Shown one piece after another: positions 51,101-51,536 of a stretch of DNA of 64,000 nucleotides. Numbering within the stretch: the first letter of the stretch is position 1; each line of letters opens with the position of its first letter. The translations under genes and the position numbers were made by a program. Origin of the DNA: an uncultured Candidatus Binatia bacterium (GTDB taxonomy: Bacteria; Desulfobacterota; Binatia; UBA9968; JAJDTQ01); NCBI GenBank assembly GCA_958295985.1, contig OY282432.1, positions 558,001-622,000 of the forward strand. Reading direction: 5' to 3'. The notes under the pieces are model-generated. The model saw only the letters and a program-made list of their open reading frames with translations. It did no database searches and was not told where the DNA came from.

Positions 51101-51137
51101 CAGCGGCCCAGAGGCCCCTGCCGAGCGCGCGCCTCAC
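18162..51137 (-). CDS. Giant Calx-beta repeat protein with autotransporter-like barrel (about 10,991 aa)
   Basis: This single open frame of 33 kb encodes a predicted surface adhesin. It has a signal peptide at residues 1-28 (GRGLWAAAFLGLALLAAA), then an N-terminal region of about 480 residues with paired cysteines and two putative-Ig-like domains. A Calx-beta-like array runs from about residues 513 to 9710; its units carry S-I-S-E-N-G-G, VTATLS and the end LTLTDDD, and I estimate about 80 units from the length. Six cadherin or putative-Ig-like repeats follow (about 9900-10500), then a helical linker (LPDLSRAMTASTMEAV) and a barrel ending in Trp. The Calx-beta fold often binds calcium. I chose the GTG at 51137, after GAGG and before the signal peptide; an ATG at 51335 would add 66 residues. 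The paralogue at 51537-60902 has the same start context. Confidence 0.85.
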   Translation of the reverse strand: MRRALGRGLWAAAFLGLALLAAAPDAAAHTGGSALHNLTHPHHLDTPRIITRPASGDTYLPGETITVYVPWGRTLNRRCIQVNTVGTVELELTVGSVTRTLTGKYENRRNRYGSGFDGTWLYFDYVVQAGDRDTDGVSLPEDALSSPGTTGSSIRGVACGDFIGTTFELSTDLHGFGAQGGHKVDTPAPTFSGVLAPAVVFYEGASVNYRLPRVANAADAHNVTYSVTSARPLPTGYTLDASTATITGSYASALASNNYTLRATDSFGRTADLVFTLEVSAGAGIESIAITSNPGADKTYGKVAPFGTNDTITVRVDLTHRLTLVQSSVCLNIRIGSSNPRVCNPSYSTSDSSRWDKLDFSYAVKAGDWDGDGISFPNNPMGTGKIGGLRFRLLGGGDNRVTLNFGPTPDDANHKVRGEQTVPSFGSTASPAYSWVKDNAVSQALPAVPAATDGDGGVTYTIEESLPAGLSFAAATRTVSGTPTAAQQANNYTLAATDADGDKGTLRFSIEIEEIAVSISSPNVAEGATDATATLKYGVTLNRAPGRQVTVDYAAAADPGTAEADADYATITGGTLTFAAAATSRTFEVGVKGDALDEPDETVRVALSNPSGAVLGSASTGVGTITDDDPTPTLALALSDPDPGNPDTITINESGTGNATTVTASLSSGISGEAITVTVAATGATAAAGDFSLSSDKTLTIAAGATTSSGTVTVTAVDDATDEPDETATVGGTVAGGHGLVAAPAGLTLTIADDDARPRSVLALSPASISESSGVATVTATLSNPSAAAVTVTVSAAPVAPAVAGDFALSSATTLTVAAGQTTSAGTVTVTAVGNADDAPDKSVTVSGSASGTRGAADPPDASLTIRDDDGTPTVSLVLSSSSVWESGGVATVTAALNGTSSEAVTVTVSAAAGTGAAAGDFSLSSAATLTIAASATASTGAVTITANDNAVDSPDKEVTVSGTATGGNGIAAPASLTLTLTDNEATPTTRLALSSASIAEAGGVSTVTATLSGVSSAATTITVSASPGAGTDFTLTGTTLTIAAGDTTSTGAVTVTASPDTTDSADKRVTVSGAASGGNGAESPPAATLTIVDDDELPTLSLSLSASTIDESGSGNVATVTAALSHPSGEAVTVTVSASPVLPAVVGDFNLSADRTLTIAAGDTTSAGAVTITAVDNTTDAPDKSVTVSGAATGGRGVADSAGLTLTVADDDDGPRVTLSVSPGSISENGGTATVTATLTHPSSAATTVWVQPEPGFYTVGSDATIEIAAGETANAADTVLVTAAYDDVHQGTAGRSTTVTGTAANAQAAANSETVTVTGAALTLTDDEDLPEVTLVLSPTSISESSGVSTVQATLSGVSSEAVTVTVGAAAGTGAIAADFTLSNTRTLTIAAGNTTSGIAVRWVTVTANGNTVDSPDKQVTVSGTASGGNGVAAPSNVTLTLTDDEDLPEVTLVLSPASISETGGVSTVTATLSGRSSAAVTVTVSATGVTAAAGDFSLSSADTLTIASGSTTSSGTVTVTAAGDTTDEPNETVSVSGTATGGNGVTAPTSVTLTIADDEDLRMVTLALSSSSISEGSGVTTVTAALSGESSEAVTVTVSAAPLSGAVVADYALSANKALVIAAGSTASTGAVTLTAVNNDVQAADKTVTVSGAASGGNGVAAPAGLTLTITDNDGRVPSGSGRSWSNPSLPSADWDVTTASLLGKTASQPIETAGTYGINVVDVWACATRTVDQTSQGNAVPSSTTCTQLSNNSQPTAIALTQAMIDNDGVVIVFVIGIGPSSAQYVYAEWVPIVALPKATLSLSPSSISENGGVSTVTATLDKAALSAATLTVSAPAGDLTLSAAATLTFATGGTASTGTVTVTAVSNTIDAPDKRVSVSAAASGDVRAPPAATLTITDDDAAPRVLLALSSSSISENGGESMVSATLSRPSSAVTTVTVTAVSNFYTVGSDATIVIEAGETANPIGVNTVIITAVNDDVHQGSGGRSTTVTGTAVNSQGVGEVTLFGATPLTLEDDETLPMLALALSEPDPLNPDDIPESWSGASTVTATLSGKSSEAVTVTVGATGVTAAAGDFTLSSDRTLTIAAGATTSTGTVTVAPLDDTTDEADETVTVSATVSGGNGVAAPPSVTLTIWDDDAPPGVVLSLSPSSISENGGESTVTAKLSHPSIAATTVTVRAKSGFYTVVGSDSTIVIAAGETANATDSVRIAAVNDDVHQGSRGRRTTVTATVSNDQGVGGLTWASLRLTDDELLPEVRLALSATSISESSRVSTVTATLSGASSAAVTVTVGATGATAAAGDFTLSSDRTLTIAARATTSTGTVTVTAVDDTTDEADETVTVSGTAAGGNGVAAPSSVTLTLTDDDPTPTLSLSLSASTIAESGAGNATTVTASLSGGISGEAITVTVGATGATAADGDFTLSSDRTLTIAAEATTSTGTVTVTAAGDTTDEADETVTVSGTVAGGRGLVAAPSGVTLTIADDDALPTLSLSLSASTIDESGSGNVATVTAALSHPSGEAVTVTVSASPGAGTDFTLTGTTLTIAADSTTSAGAVTVTAANDTTDSPNKSVTVSGAATGGRGVADPSGLTLTITDDDAAPGVTLAVSPASISENGGVATVSATLTHPSSAATTVTVMAALGFYTVGSDATIVIAAGETANAADTALVTAGDNAKDEPDRTTTVTATAANDQGTAGSVTGAALTLTDDEDLPEVALVLSSASISETGGVATVTATLSVRSSEAVTVTVDAAAGTGAIAADFDLSTARTLTIASGQTASTGAVTVTARGNAVDAPDKSVTVSGTVSGGNGVAAPPDVTLTLTDDEAFPRVALVLSSASISETGGVATVTATLSVASSEAVTVTVSTTPISGSDFTLSTANTLTIAAGQTASTGAVTVTAEHDTTDEPDETVTVSATVSGGNNVAAPSSVTLTLTDDETLPTVTLALSSSSISEGSGVTTVTAALSGASSEAVTITVSAAPSSGATVADYALTANRTLVIAAGSTASTGAVTLTAVNNNVEAAADKTVTVSGAVSGGNGVSAPAGLTLTITDNDGSVPTGSDTTWRNIGQPQTNWDVTTASLVAETTSQTIAFTGGYQQGTTDVWACANKQVTQRAHTGIPGPSSTECTKLANDIGSARSVTIGITQPMIDNDGIVILFTREWGGGSNVIYYNTEWVPIVAPPKATLSLSPSSISENGGVSTVTATLDKAASAATTLTVAAAAVAPALSADFTLSTANTLTIATGSTTSTGTVTVTAVDNAADAPDKTVTVSATASGDVKAPPDATLTVTDDEGGMTVVESGGSTATTEAGGTDTFTVRLTSNPSQTVNVLVTSQDTSECEVSADGGATYGVSGTVAMVPTGGDATAAAASLWNSPHTVTVRGKDDDVNDGNQICRVTVDPSETGVSNLPYNRVVTQTVSVPNEDDDVAGLTVSAVTGQATEAGGTATFTVKLATRPTAAVTVTVTGGDASEGTVSPSSLTFAPGVWNTAQTVTVTGVDDDGDDGDVTWNVILNPDSALGSAGDAHYRAVGNSTVRVSTTDDDTAGVTFTPTALTVTEQDAAGATFAVVLDSEPPPGTTTVGLGRSDAEIDLNGVRTYPYNLSFNPTNWSTAQTVTVTASGDSDVRNDTKEIRYTVAGYAGGVTNEVAVTVTVVDDDKPVVSLSLSESSISENGGVATVTAALDRRATEATTITVSAAAVAPAASGDFALSAATTLTIAAGDTTSSGTVTVTANDNATDAPDKSVTVSATSAGGNGATAPASLTLTLTDDDAAPGVTLSVASSSISENGGAATVSATLSHPSSAATTVTVSAVTGFYTVGSDTTIVIAAGETANAADTVLVTAANDDVHQGTAGRSTTVTGTAANAQAAANSETVTVTGAALTLTDDEALPTVALVLSPASISESGEVSTVTATLSGVSSAAVTVTVDAASGTGAIAADFDLSTATTLTIAAGSTTSSGAVTVTANGNAVDAPDKSVTVSGTVSGGNNVAAPPDVTLTLTDDDGAPGVTLSLSSSSISENGGVSTVTATLSHPSSAATTVTVSAVTGFYTVGSDTTIEIAAGETANAADTVLATAANDDVHQGTAGRSTTVTGTAVNAQAAANSETVTVTGAALTLTDDEALPTVALVLSPASISESGEVSTVTATLSGVSSAAVTVTVDAASGTGAIAADFDLSTATTLTIAAGSTTSTGAVTVTANGNTVDSPDKSVTVSGTVSGGNNVAAPPDVTLTLTDDDAAPGVTLSLSPASISEDGGVSTVTATLSHPSSAATTVTVSAVTGFYTVGSDTTIVIAAGETANAADTVLVTAANDDVHQGTAGRSTTVTGTAANAQAAANSETVTVTGAALTLTDDEALPTVALSLSSSSIDESGASNVSTVTATLSGVSSEAVTVTVSAAGATASAGDFSLSSADTLTIAEGATTSAGAVTVTAVDDTTAEADETVTVSATVSGGNNVAAPSDATLTIEDDEAKPFVTLVLSPTSISEDGGVSTVTATLSGVSSEAVTVTVDAVAGTGAIATDFDLSTAKTLTIAAGSTASAGAVTVTANDNDVDVADKSVTVSGTAAGGNNVADPSNATLTLTDDDTAGVTFNPTTITVTEQGAGATFTVVLDSEPAPGLGTTWVGLTPPGAGLTPPDIELDLNSALTYPYNLSFTPSDWSTAKTVTVTAKGDSDLQDEIKQIRYTAANYGRGDVTNQLAVTVTVIDDDKPVVSLSLSASSISENGGVATVTATLDKAASEATTVTVSAAAVSPAVSGDFSLSSANTLTIAMGSTTSTGTVTVAAVDNATDAPDKSVTVSATVAGGDGAAAPSDATLTIADDDGAPGVTLALSPSSIDESGASNVSTVTATLSHPSSAATTVTVSAVTGFYTVGSDTTIEIAAGETANATDTVLVTAANDDVHQGTAGRSTTVTGTAANAQAAANSETVTVTGAALTLTDDEDLPEVTLALSPATIDEHDGTNPGSSTVTATLDRASSEAVTLTVSASPGSGTDFTLSSANTLTIAAGSTTSAGTVTITAVNNTTDAPDKSVTVSATAAGGNGVAAPFPVTLTIADDETLPTVTLAVSPASISETGGVATVTATLSGVSSEAVTVTVDVAGATASTDDFSLSSATTLTIAARATTSAGTVTVTAEHDTTAEADETVSVSGTVSGGNGVAAPSSVTLTITDDDPAPMLSIDSPSVTEGDSGSTVLTFTATLSAASGREVTVQYADAGTGTATSGTDYTAITGGTLTFAAGTTSQTFNVSVTGDVLDEANETVTVRLKDPMNAAVSTTAGTGTGTITDNDATPTLSISSPSVAEGDSGSTSLTYTVTLSAASGRQVTVQYADAGTGTATSGTDYTAITGGTLTFAAGTTRQTFSVLVTGDTVNESNETVVVNWSNAANATISSRSGVVTNALRVDGTITDDDGAPDTITLTVDDNDVGEGDGATTITVTATVDGTTRFAEAKTVRVSVSASGTTGNVVDFATVPAFDIGIAAGAASGTATFTLTPTDDTEDETDETITVSGTSTGLTVNPATISLTDDDGTPTSITLTVNDNSVGEGDGATTITVTATLDGSTTLGSATTVRVNVAGSGAATAVDFATVSAFDITIAAGDASGTANFTLTPTDDVLDETDETITVRGASTGLTVNSATISLTDDDAAPTSITLTVDDSSVGEGDGATSITVTATVDGTTRFAEAKTVRVSVAGSGTAGAVDFAAVEAFDIEIAAGAASDTAGFTLTPTDDAVDETDETITVRGTSSGLTVNSATISLTDDDAAPTSITLTVDDTSVGEGDGAASITVTATVDGTMRFAEDTAVTVSVAGSGTATAVDFAAVSSFNITIPAGAASKTGTFTLTPTNDVVDETDETVTVSGSSGSLTVNSATITLTDNDAAPTAITLTVSDDSVSEGDGATTITVTATVDGTTRFAEATTVTVIVTGGGTPGGVNFSAGLDFDIVIAAGAASGASDFTLTPVDDALDGVNETVTFAGYSGSLTVNDATITLTDDDATPTSITLTVDDNSVAEDDGATTITVTATVDGGTRFITDTTVTVSVAGSGAAGAVDFAAVSDFDITIGAADASKTGTFTLTPTNDAFDETNETITVSGTSGSLTVSSATITLTDDDDAPTAITLTVDDNSVAEDDGATTITVTATVDGTSRFVDATTVTVSVGGSGTATAVDFAAVTDFDITIAAGEASKTGTFTLTPTNDVVDETNETVTVSGSSGSLTVNSATIALTDDDATPSITLTVNDNSVGEGDGATTITVTATVDGTIRFAGATAVTVSVAGSGTATAVDFAAVTDFDITIAAEAQSKTGTFTLTPTDDAVDETNETVTVSGSSGSLTVNSATITITDDEALPTVTLALSPTSISESSGVSTVTATLSGASSEAVTVTVSAAGATASAGDFSLSTATTLTIASGSTTSAGAVTVTAVGDARDERDETVTVSGTVAGGNNVAAPLGVTLTLTDDDTAGFAVSPSSSSTSRLRTTESGGTATFTVALESEPTGDVVLGVASSDTTEGTVSASSLTFTATTWNTAQTVTLTGVDDSPTLSNPNPSAGNRPYTVTLTVNTTSTADDNYDALASSPVTVYAVNADNEYGLDVGTVTGQATEGGGQATFTVALVTQPSQAVTVSVTSRDASEGAASPSSLTFATTGWNTAQTVTVTGADDAIDDGEVTWAVRLDPSSGDGNYNGLLNVDVSVTTTDNDGAPGVTLTLTPSSISENGGESTVTATLSRASGTATTVTVTAVSGLYTVGSDAVIVIAAGSTANATDTATIAAANNDTDAPDGMGTVTATVTNARATADGTAPLAVSGGALTVTDDDDAPNAGLSLNPASVLENGGASAVSATLTHPSSAATTVTVTAVTGLYTVGSDAVIVIAAGSTSNATDTAAIAGVDNAKDEPDRTATVTATLGNSQGAGTVSGATLTLTDDDAAPGVTLTVASSSIPENGGSTTVSATLTHPSSAATTVTVTPVTGSYTVSSSDATITIAAGETSNATDTATITAVDNDVDAVDNPVTVTGTAQNSQGAGTVSGASLTITDDDDAGLVVSPATTTSSRLRTTESGGTATFTVALESEPTGDVVLGVASSDTTEGTVSPSSLTFTATTWNTAQTVTVTGVDDAPTNPADGDQDYTVTLTVNTTSTADDNYDALSAVTVYAVNADNEYGLRVSSVTGQATEAGGTATFTVALVTQPSHAVTVTVSSLDASEGAASPSSLTFATTGWNTAQTVTVTGANDAIDDGDVTWDVRLDPSSSDGNYNGLLNVDVSVTTTDDDGAPGVMLTLTPSSISENGGESTVTATLSRASGTATTVTVTAETGFYTVGSDATIVIAAGATANATDTATIAAADNDTDAPDRAGTLTATITNARATADGTAPLAVSGGALTVTDDDDAPNAGLSLNPASVLENGGASAVSATLTHPSSAATTVTVTAVSGLYTVGSDAVIVIAAGSTSNATDTAAIAGVDNAKDEPDRTATVTATLGNSQGAGTVSGATLTLTDDDAAPGVTLTVASSSIPENGGSTTVSATLTHPSSAATTVTVTPVTGSYTVSSSDATITIAAGETSNATDTATITAVDNDVDAVDNPVTVTGTAQNSQGAGTVSGASLTITDDDDAGLVVSPATTTSSRLRTTESGGTATFTVALESEPTGDVVLGVASSDTTEGTVSPSSLTFTATTWNTAQTVTVTGVDDAPTNPADGDQDYTVTLTVNTTSTVDDNYDALSAVTVYAVNADNEYGLRVSSVTGQATEAGGTATFTVALVTQPLHAVTVTVSSLDASEGAASPSSLTFATTGWNTAQTVTVTGADDAIDDGDVTWDVRLDPSSSDGNYNGLLNVDVSVTTTDDDGAPGVMLTLTPSSISENGGESTVTATLSRASGTATTVTVTAETGFYTVGSDATIVIAAGATANATDTATIAAADNDTDAPDRAGTLTATITNARATADGTAPLAVSGGALTVTDDDDAPNAGLSLNPASVLENGGASAVSATLTHPSSAATTVTVTAVTGLYTVGSDAVIVIAAGSTSNATDTAAIAGVDNAKDEPDRTATVTATLGNSQGAGTVSGATLTLTDDDAAPGVTLTVASSSIPENGGSTTVSATLTHPSSAATTVTVTPVTGSYTVSSSDATITIAAGETSNATDTATITAVDNDVDAVDNPVTVTGTAQNSQGAGTVSGASLTITDDDDAGLVVSPATTTSSRLRTTESGGTATFTVALESEPTGDVVLGVASSDTTEGTVSPSSLTFTATTWNTAQTVTVTGVDDAPTNPADGDQDYTVTLTVNTTSTADDNYDALSAVTVYAVNADNEYGLRVSSVTGQATEAGGTATFTVALITEPSEAVTVTVSSLDASEGAASPSSLTFATTGWNTAQTVTVTGANDAIDDGDVTWAVRLDPSSGDGNYNGLLNVDVSVTTTDDDGAPGVTLTLTPSSISENGGESTVTATLSHPSGTATTVTVTPVSGSYTVASGAGGTIVITAGSTTSTDTATIAAVDNDTDAPDRADTVTATVTNDRATADGTAMTVGGGALTVTDDDGAPGVTLTVASSSIPENGGSTTVSATLTHPSSAATTVTVTPVSGLYTVGSDAVIVIAAGATSNATDTAAIAAVDNTRDEPDRTVTVTGTLTNSQGTGTVTGATLTLTDDDGAPGVTLTVASSSIPENGGSTTVSATLTSASSAATTVTVTPVTGSYTVALGTGATIVITAGSTTSTDTATITAVDNHLDAVDSNVTVTGTAANGQAAANSETMTVTGASLTITDDDTAGFVVSPSRLRTTESGGTAAFTVKLATRPTGDVVLGVASSNTAEGTVSTSSLTFTATTWNTAQTVTVTGVDDPTADGNQNYTVTLTVSPSTVDTNYAGLSPVSVYAVNVDNEYGLELGSVRGQATEGGGTATFTVKLAAGPSAAVTVTVTSRDASEGTASPSSLTFETSNWSTARTVTVTGVDDATDDGDVTWRVRLDPSSGGDANYNRLANENVWVTTRDDDDAPGVTLTVSPSSISENGGAATVTATLSHPSVAATTVTVTAVSGFYTVGSDATIVISAGATVNAPDTATIAAVNNDTDAPDRAGTVTATVSNDMGAGSVSGGALTVTDDDDAPNAVLSLNPASVSENGGVSAVSATLTRASSEATTVTVTAVSGLYTVGSDAVIVIAAGETANAPDTAAVAAVDNATDEPDRTATVTGTLTNSQGTGTVTGATLTLEDDDAAPGVTLTVASSAIPENGGSTTVSATLTHGSSEATTVAVTAVSGSYTVGSGTGATIVIAAGSTTSTDTATIAAVDNDVDAADSDVRVTGVAANGQAAANSETMTVTGASLTITDDDTAGFAVASSSRLRTTESGGTAAFTVKLATEPTGDVVLGVASSDTAEGTVSPSSLTFTTTTWNTAQTVTLTGVDDALADGNRNYTVTLTVSPSTVDTNYAGLSPVTVYAVNADNEYGLELGAVRGQATEGGGTATFTVELVARPLAAVTVTVTSRDASEGTASPSSLIFETSNWNTARTVTVTGADDATDDGDVTWAVLLDTSSGGDANYDGLDDEDVWVTTRDNDDAPGVTLSLEPASVSENGGVTRVTATLSHPSVAATTVTVATAAVAPAVSGDYTRTGTTLTIASGSMASVGTVTIAANDNKVDAANKRVTVSGVAQNARAAADSATLAVTAAELTITDDDEKGLVLRPAELLEVTEGGAPVAYTVALTSEPVGAVAVAVAADNPFLSVSPAGLTFTARDWEQEQTVTVTARDDGNEDAEPSSLSHRASGGGYGGVSGSLPVSVEGETTVRVGGGASGTTTYFIEGRRVTVTVMAGAPEGIVVDFAGSVALARDVVLRFAPPAAGVPLESARFGLGETPDRRTVVDVTAEPVPSGGLEICLPVTASLRAESGERMLRLLHYGGSGWEPVAGSRDDAARGRVCASGVVTLSPFATGYPDLKPIFGDATVAPQRYRKGTEIDPLTLPAATGGDGSLTYTLSPALPEGLEYTAPADATSGGALAGTPAVSAQAAAYTLTVTDSDGDTATLEFTLEVEQDLKPTFGDATVAPQRYVQDTEIARLALPAATGGDGSLTYTLSPALPEGLEYTAPADATSGGALAGTPAVSAQAAAYTLTVTDSDGDTATLEFTLEVEQDLKPTFGDATVARQRYVQDTEIARLALPAATGGDGPLAYALTGPGPSGALPEGLVWTPPADATSGGTLTGTPVGPEQESAWTLTATDTDGDVAMLTFTVEVAPDRSPTFGNAQVPPQRYMQDTEIAPLALPAATGGNGPLTYTLSPALPEGLEYTAPADATSGGALTGTPAVPAQAAAYTVTVTDSDGDTATLEFTLEVEQDLKPTFGDATVAPQRYVQDTEIARLALPAATGGDGSLAYALTGPGPSGALPEGLVWTPPADATSGGTLTGTPVGPEQESAWTLTATDTDGDVAMLTFTVEVAPDRSPTFGNAQVPPQRYMQDTEIAPLALPAATGGNGPLVYALTGPGPASALALPEGLAWSESAATRPTRPGALAGTPTVPAPPAAWTLTATDANGDSATLGFTIEVVDRLQLRLKGVNEAILPDLSRAMTASTMEAVTGRIGQALSPGGATTAPEDVLTAFAGILQANEKAIEDGTWSWKQELDGRTFAFALSGAGGEREGSGFATGIGTAAGARVTLWGAGDYRNLSGAGKGSAVDWDGHLFGGHLGLDARFGAGGLAGLALSMSEGRFDYTDTSAYALGEKVEGEYESRMRSVHPYLGWSWPAGMQAWVSLGYGRGDITILDGEAGRQTSDSRLRSAAAGGSVRVLSGEGPGVFGPMTVDLKGEAWTARLEVEDNGEGMAGLKVTTHRVRVAAEGSREFAVAGGLSFTPSVELGVRFDGGDGETGAGVELGGGLDYAYPAWGLSAEVTGRVLLAHQGETEDWSVGGAVRLKPASGLGLSLSVAPSYGDTASGLSRLWEHGVAGSGAGATEAGTTEASPTARLDTEMGYGLAAFAGVLTPYGGFGLSEGGTRGYRLGARFLLGPAFEMGLEGERKESRTDPAEHGLTLSGRMRW
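18165..19640 (-). other. Autotransporter-like beta-barrel and linker helix of the giant protein
   Basis: The last 490 or so residues hold the linker helix, then alternating amphipathic strands such as ARVTLWGAGDYRNLSG, VHPYLGWSWPAGMQAWVSLG and GLGLSLSVAPSYGD, ending SGRMRW. A terminal aromatic residue is the usual signal for barrel assembly in the outer membrane. The same region is almost identical in the second giant gene at 51540-53015. Confidence 0.75.
19640..21440 (-). repeat. Six tandem cadherin/putative-Ig-like repeats
   Basis: Six copies of about 95-105 residues each begin PTFGDATVAPQRY or PTFGNAQVPPQRY and continue LPAATGGDG, LPEGLEYT or LPEGLVWT, and end DTATLEFTLEVE or similar. The second giant gene has only two copies (53010-53620). 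The copies fall into two alternating subtypes (TYTLSPALPEG and YALTGPGPSG), which suggests duplication of a two-unit block. Confidence 0.8.
25840..31300 (-). repeat. Tandem super-repeat with exact 1707-bp period
   Basis: The string TCCACGTTCAAGAGCCCG occurs at 25981, 27688, 29395 and 31102, each 1707 bp apart (569 codons). Three full periods plus a partial fourth are nearly identical in nucleotides. Each unit encodes five Calx-beta-like domains: two of the RTTESGGTATFTV type and three of the S-I-x-E-N-G-G type. Near identity at synonymous sites points to recent amplification or gene conversion. Confidence 0.9.
32130..34900 (-). repeat. Eight tandem Calx-beta-like repeats of a distinct subtype
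   Basis: Eight units of about 115 residues share ITLTVDDNSVGEGDGATT, a central VDFAAV.DFDITIAAG, then FTLTPTDD and ETVTVSGSSGSLTVNSATI. They form one block within the giant gene and differ clearly from the S-I-S-E-N-G-G units on both sides. The copies have diverged from each other, so this block is older than the 1707-bp repeats. Confidence 0.8.
38090..39780 (-). repeat. Tandem super-repeat with exact 696-bp period
   Basis: The string GTCTCCGAATTGGC occurs at 38122, 38818 and 39514, 696 bp apart (232 codons). Related single copies are at 36361 and near 47190. Each unit encodes two Calx-beta-like domains, one with the segment ANSETVTVTGAALTLTDDE. The nucleotide sequences of the units are almost the same. 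Confidence 0.85.
41585..41975 (-). other. Interspersed non-Calx-beta domain, copy A
   Basis: About 125 residues (near residue 3,055-3,185 of the giant protein) break the repeat array. The domain has the order NWDVTTASLV, TTDVWACANK, SSTECTKLAND, GITQPMIDNDGIVILF, and YYNTEWVPIVAPPKA. Two cysteines may form a disulfide. A second copy lies at 45735-46112. I do not recognise it as a known family. Confidence 0.6.
45735..46112 (-). other. Interspersed non-Calx-beta domain, copy B
   Basis: This is the partner of the domain at 41585-41975. It keeps DWDVTTASLL, VVDVWACATR, SSTTCTQLSNN, LTQAMIDNDGVVIVF and VYAEWVPIVALPKA. It is followed, as in copy A, by a Calx-beta-like unit starting ATLSLSPSSISENGG. 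The spacing of the two cysteines is conserved. Confidence 0.6.
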
Positions 51138-51536
51138 GCCGCCGCCTCGCGCGGGGGGAGGGGCATTACGACGAACACCCGCCACGCATGGAGGCCACCC
51201 AGATGTACGGTTCCATACTCGATCCATAAACTCGCCATGGCTCCACCCCATCGACCGCGCCGCTGCCGAAACGAGAACACGGCAAGCACGGCGCACGGGA
51301 CCACGACCATACAATCGTTTCGTGATCGCCGGCAATTCTCGATCAGGGTGTTAGGAGCACGTAGTGTACTCTACAAGCCATTGATTACACATCCGAGGGG
51401 TCATATATCGCAGGCGAGTTGAGTAAACAAGGACTAAATCAGGTAAAAGAGTGGACCAGATACGAGTGGCGGTTGAGGTGGGTCCCGGACAACTCATTTT
51501 GCGGAAGCCGGCGTCTGCACCGGAAGGCGGCGGCGC
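51138..51536. promoter_or_regulatory. Intergenic region between the two giant genes (upstream region of giant gene 1)
   Basis: These 399 bases hold no gene. They contain the leader and probable promoter of the larger giant gene and the short 3' flank of the smaller one. The part 51231-51478 is clearly homologous to 60985-61237, upstream of the second giant gene; shared blocks include ACTCGCCATGGCTCCACC, GGCAATTCTCG and AAGCCATTGATTA. A weak promoter-like pair (TTGTAG, 17 bp, TAACAC on the minus strand) lies near 51350-51390. The first bases upstream of the GTG also match the paralogue. Confidence 0.6.
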
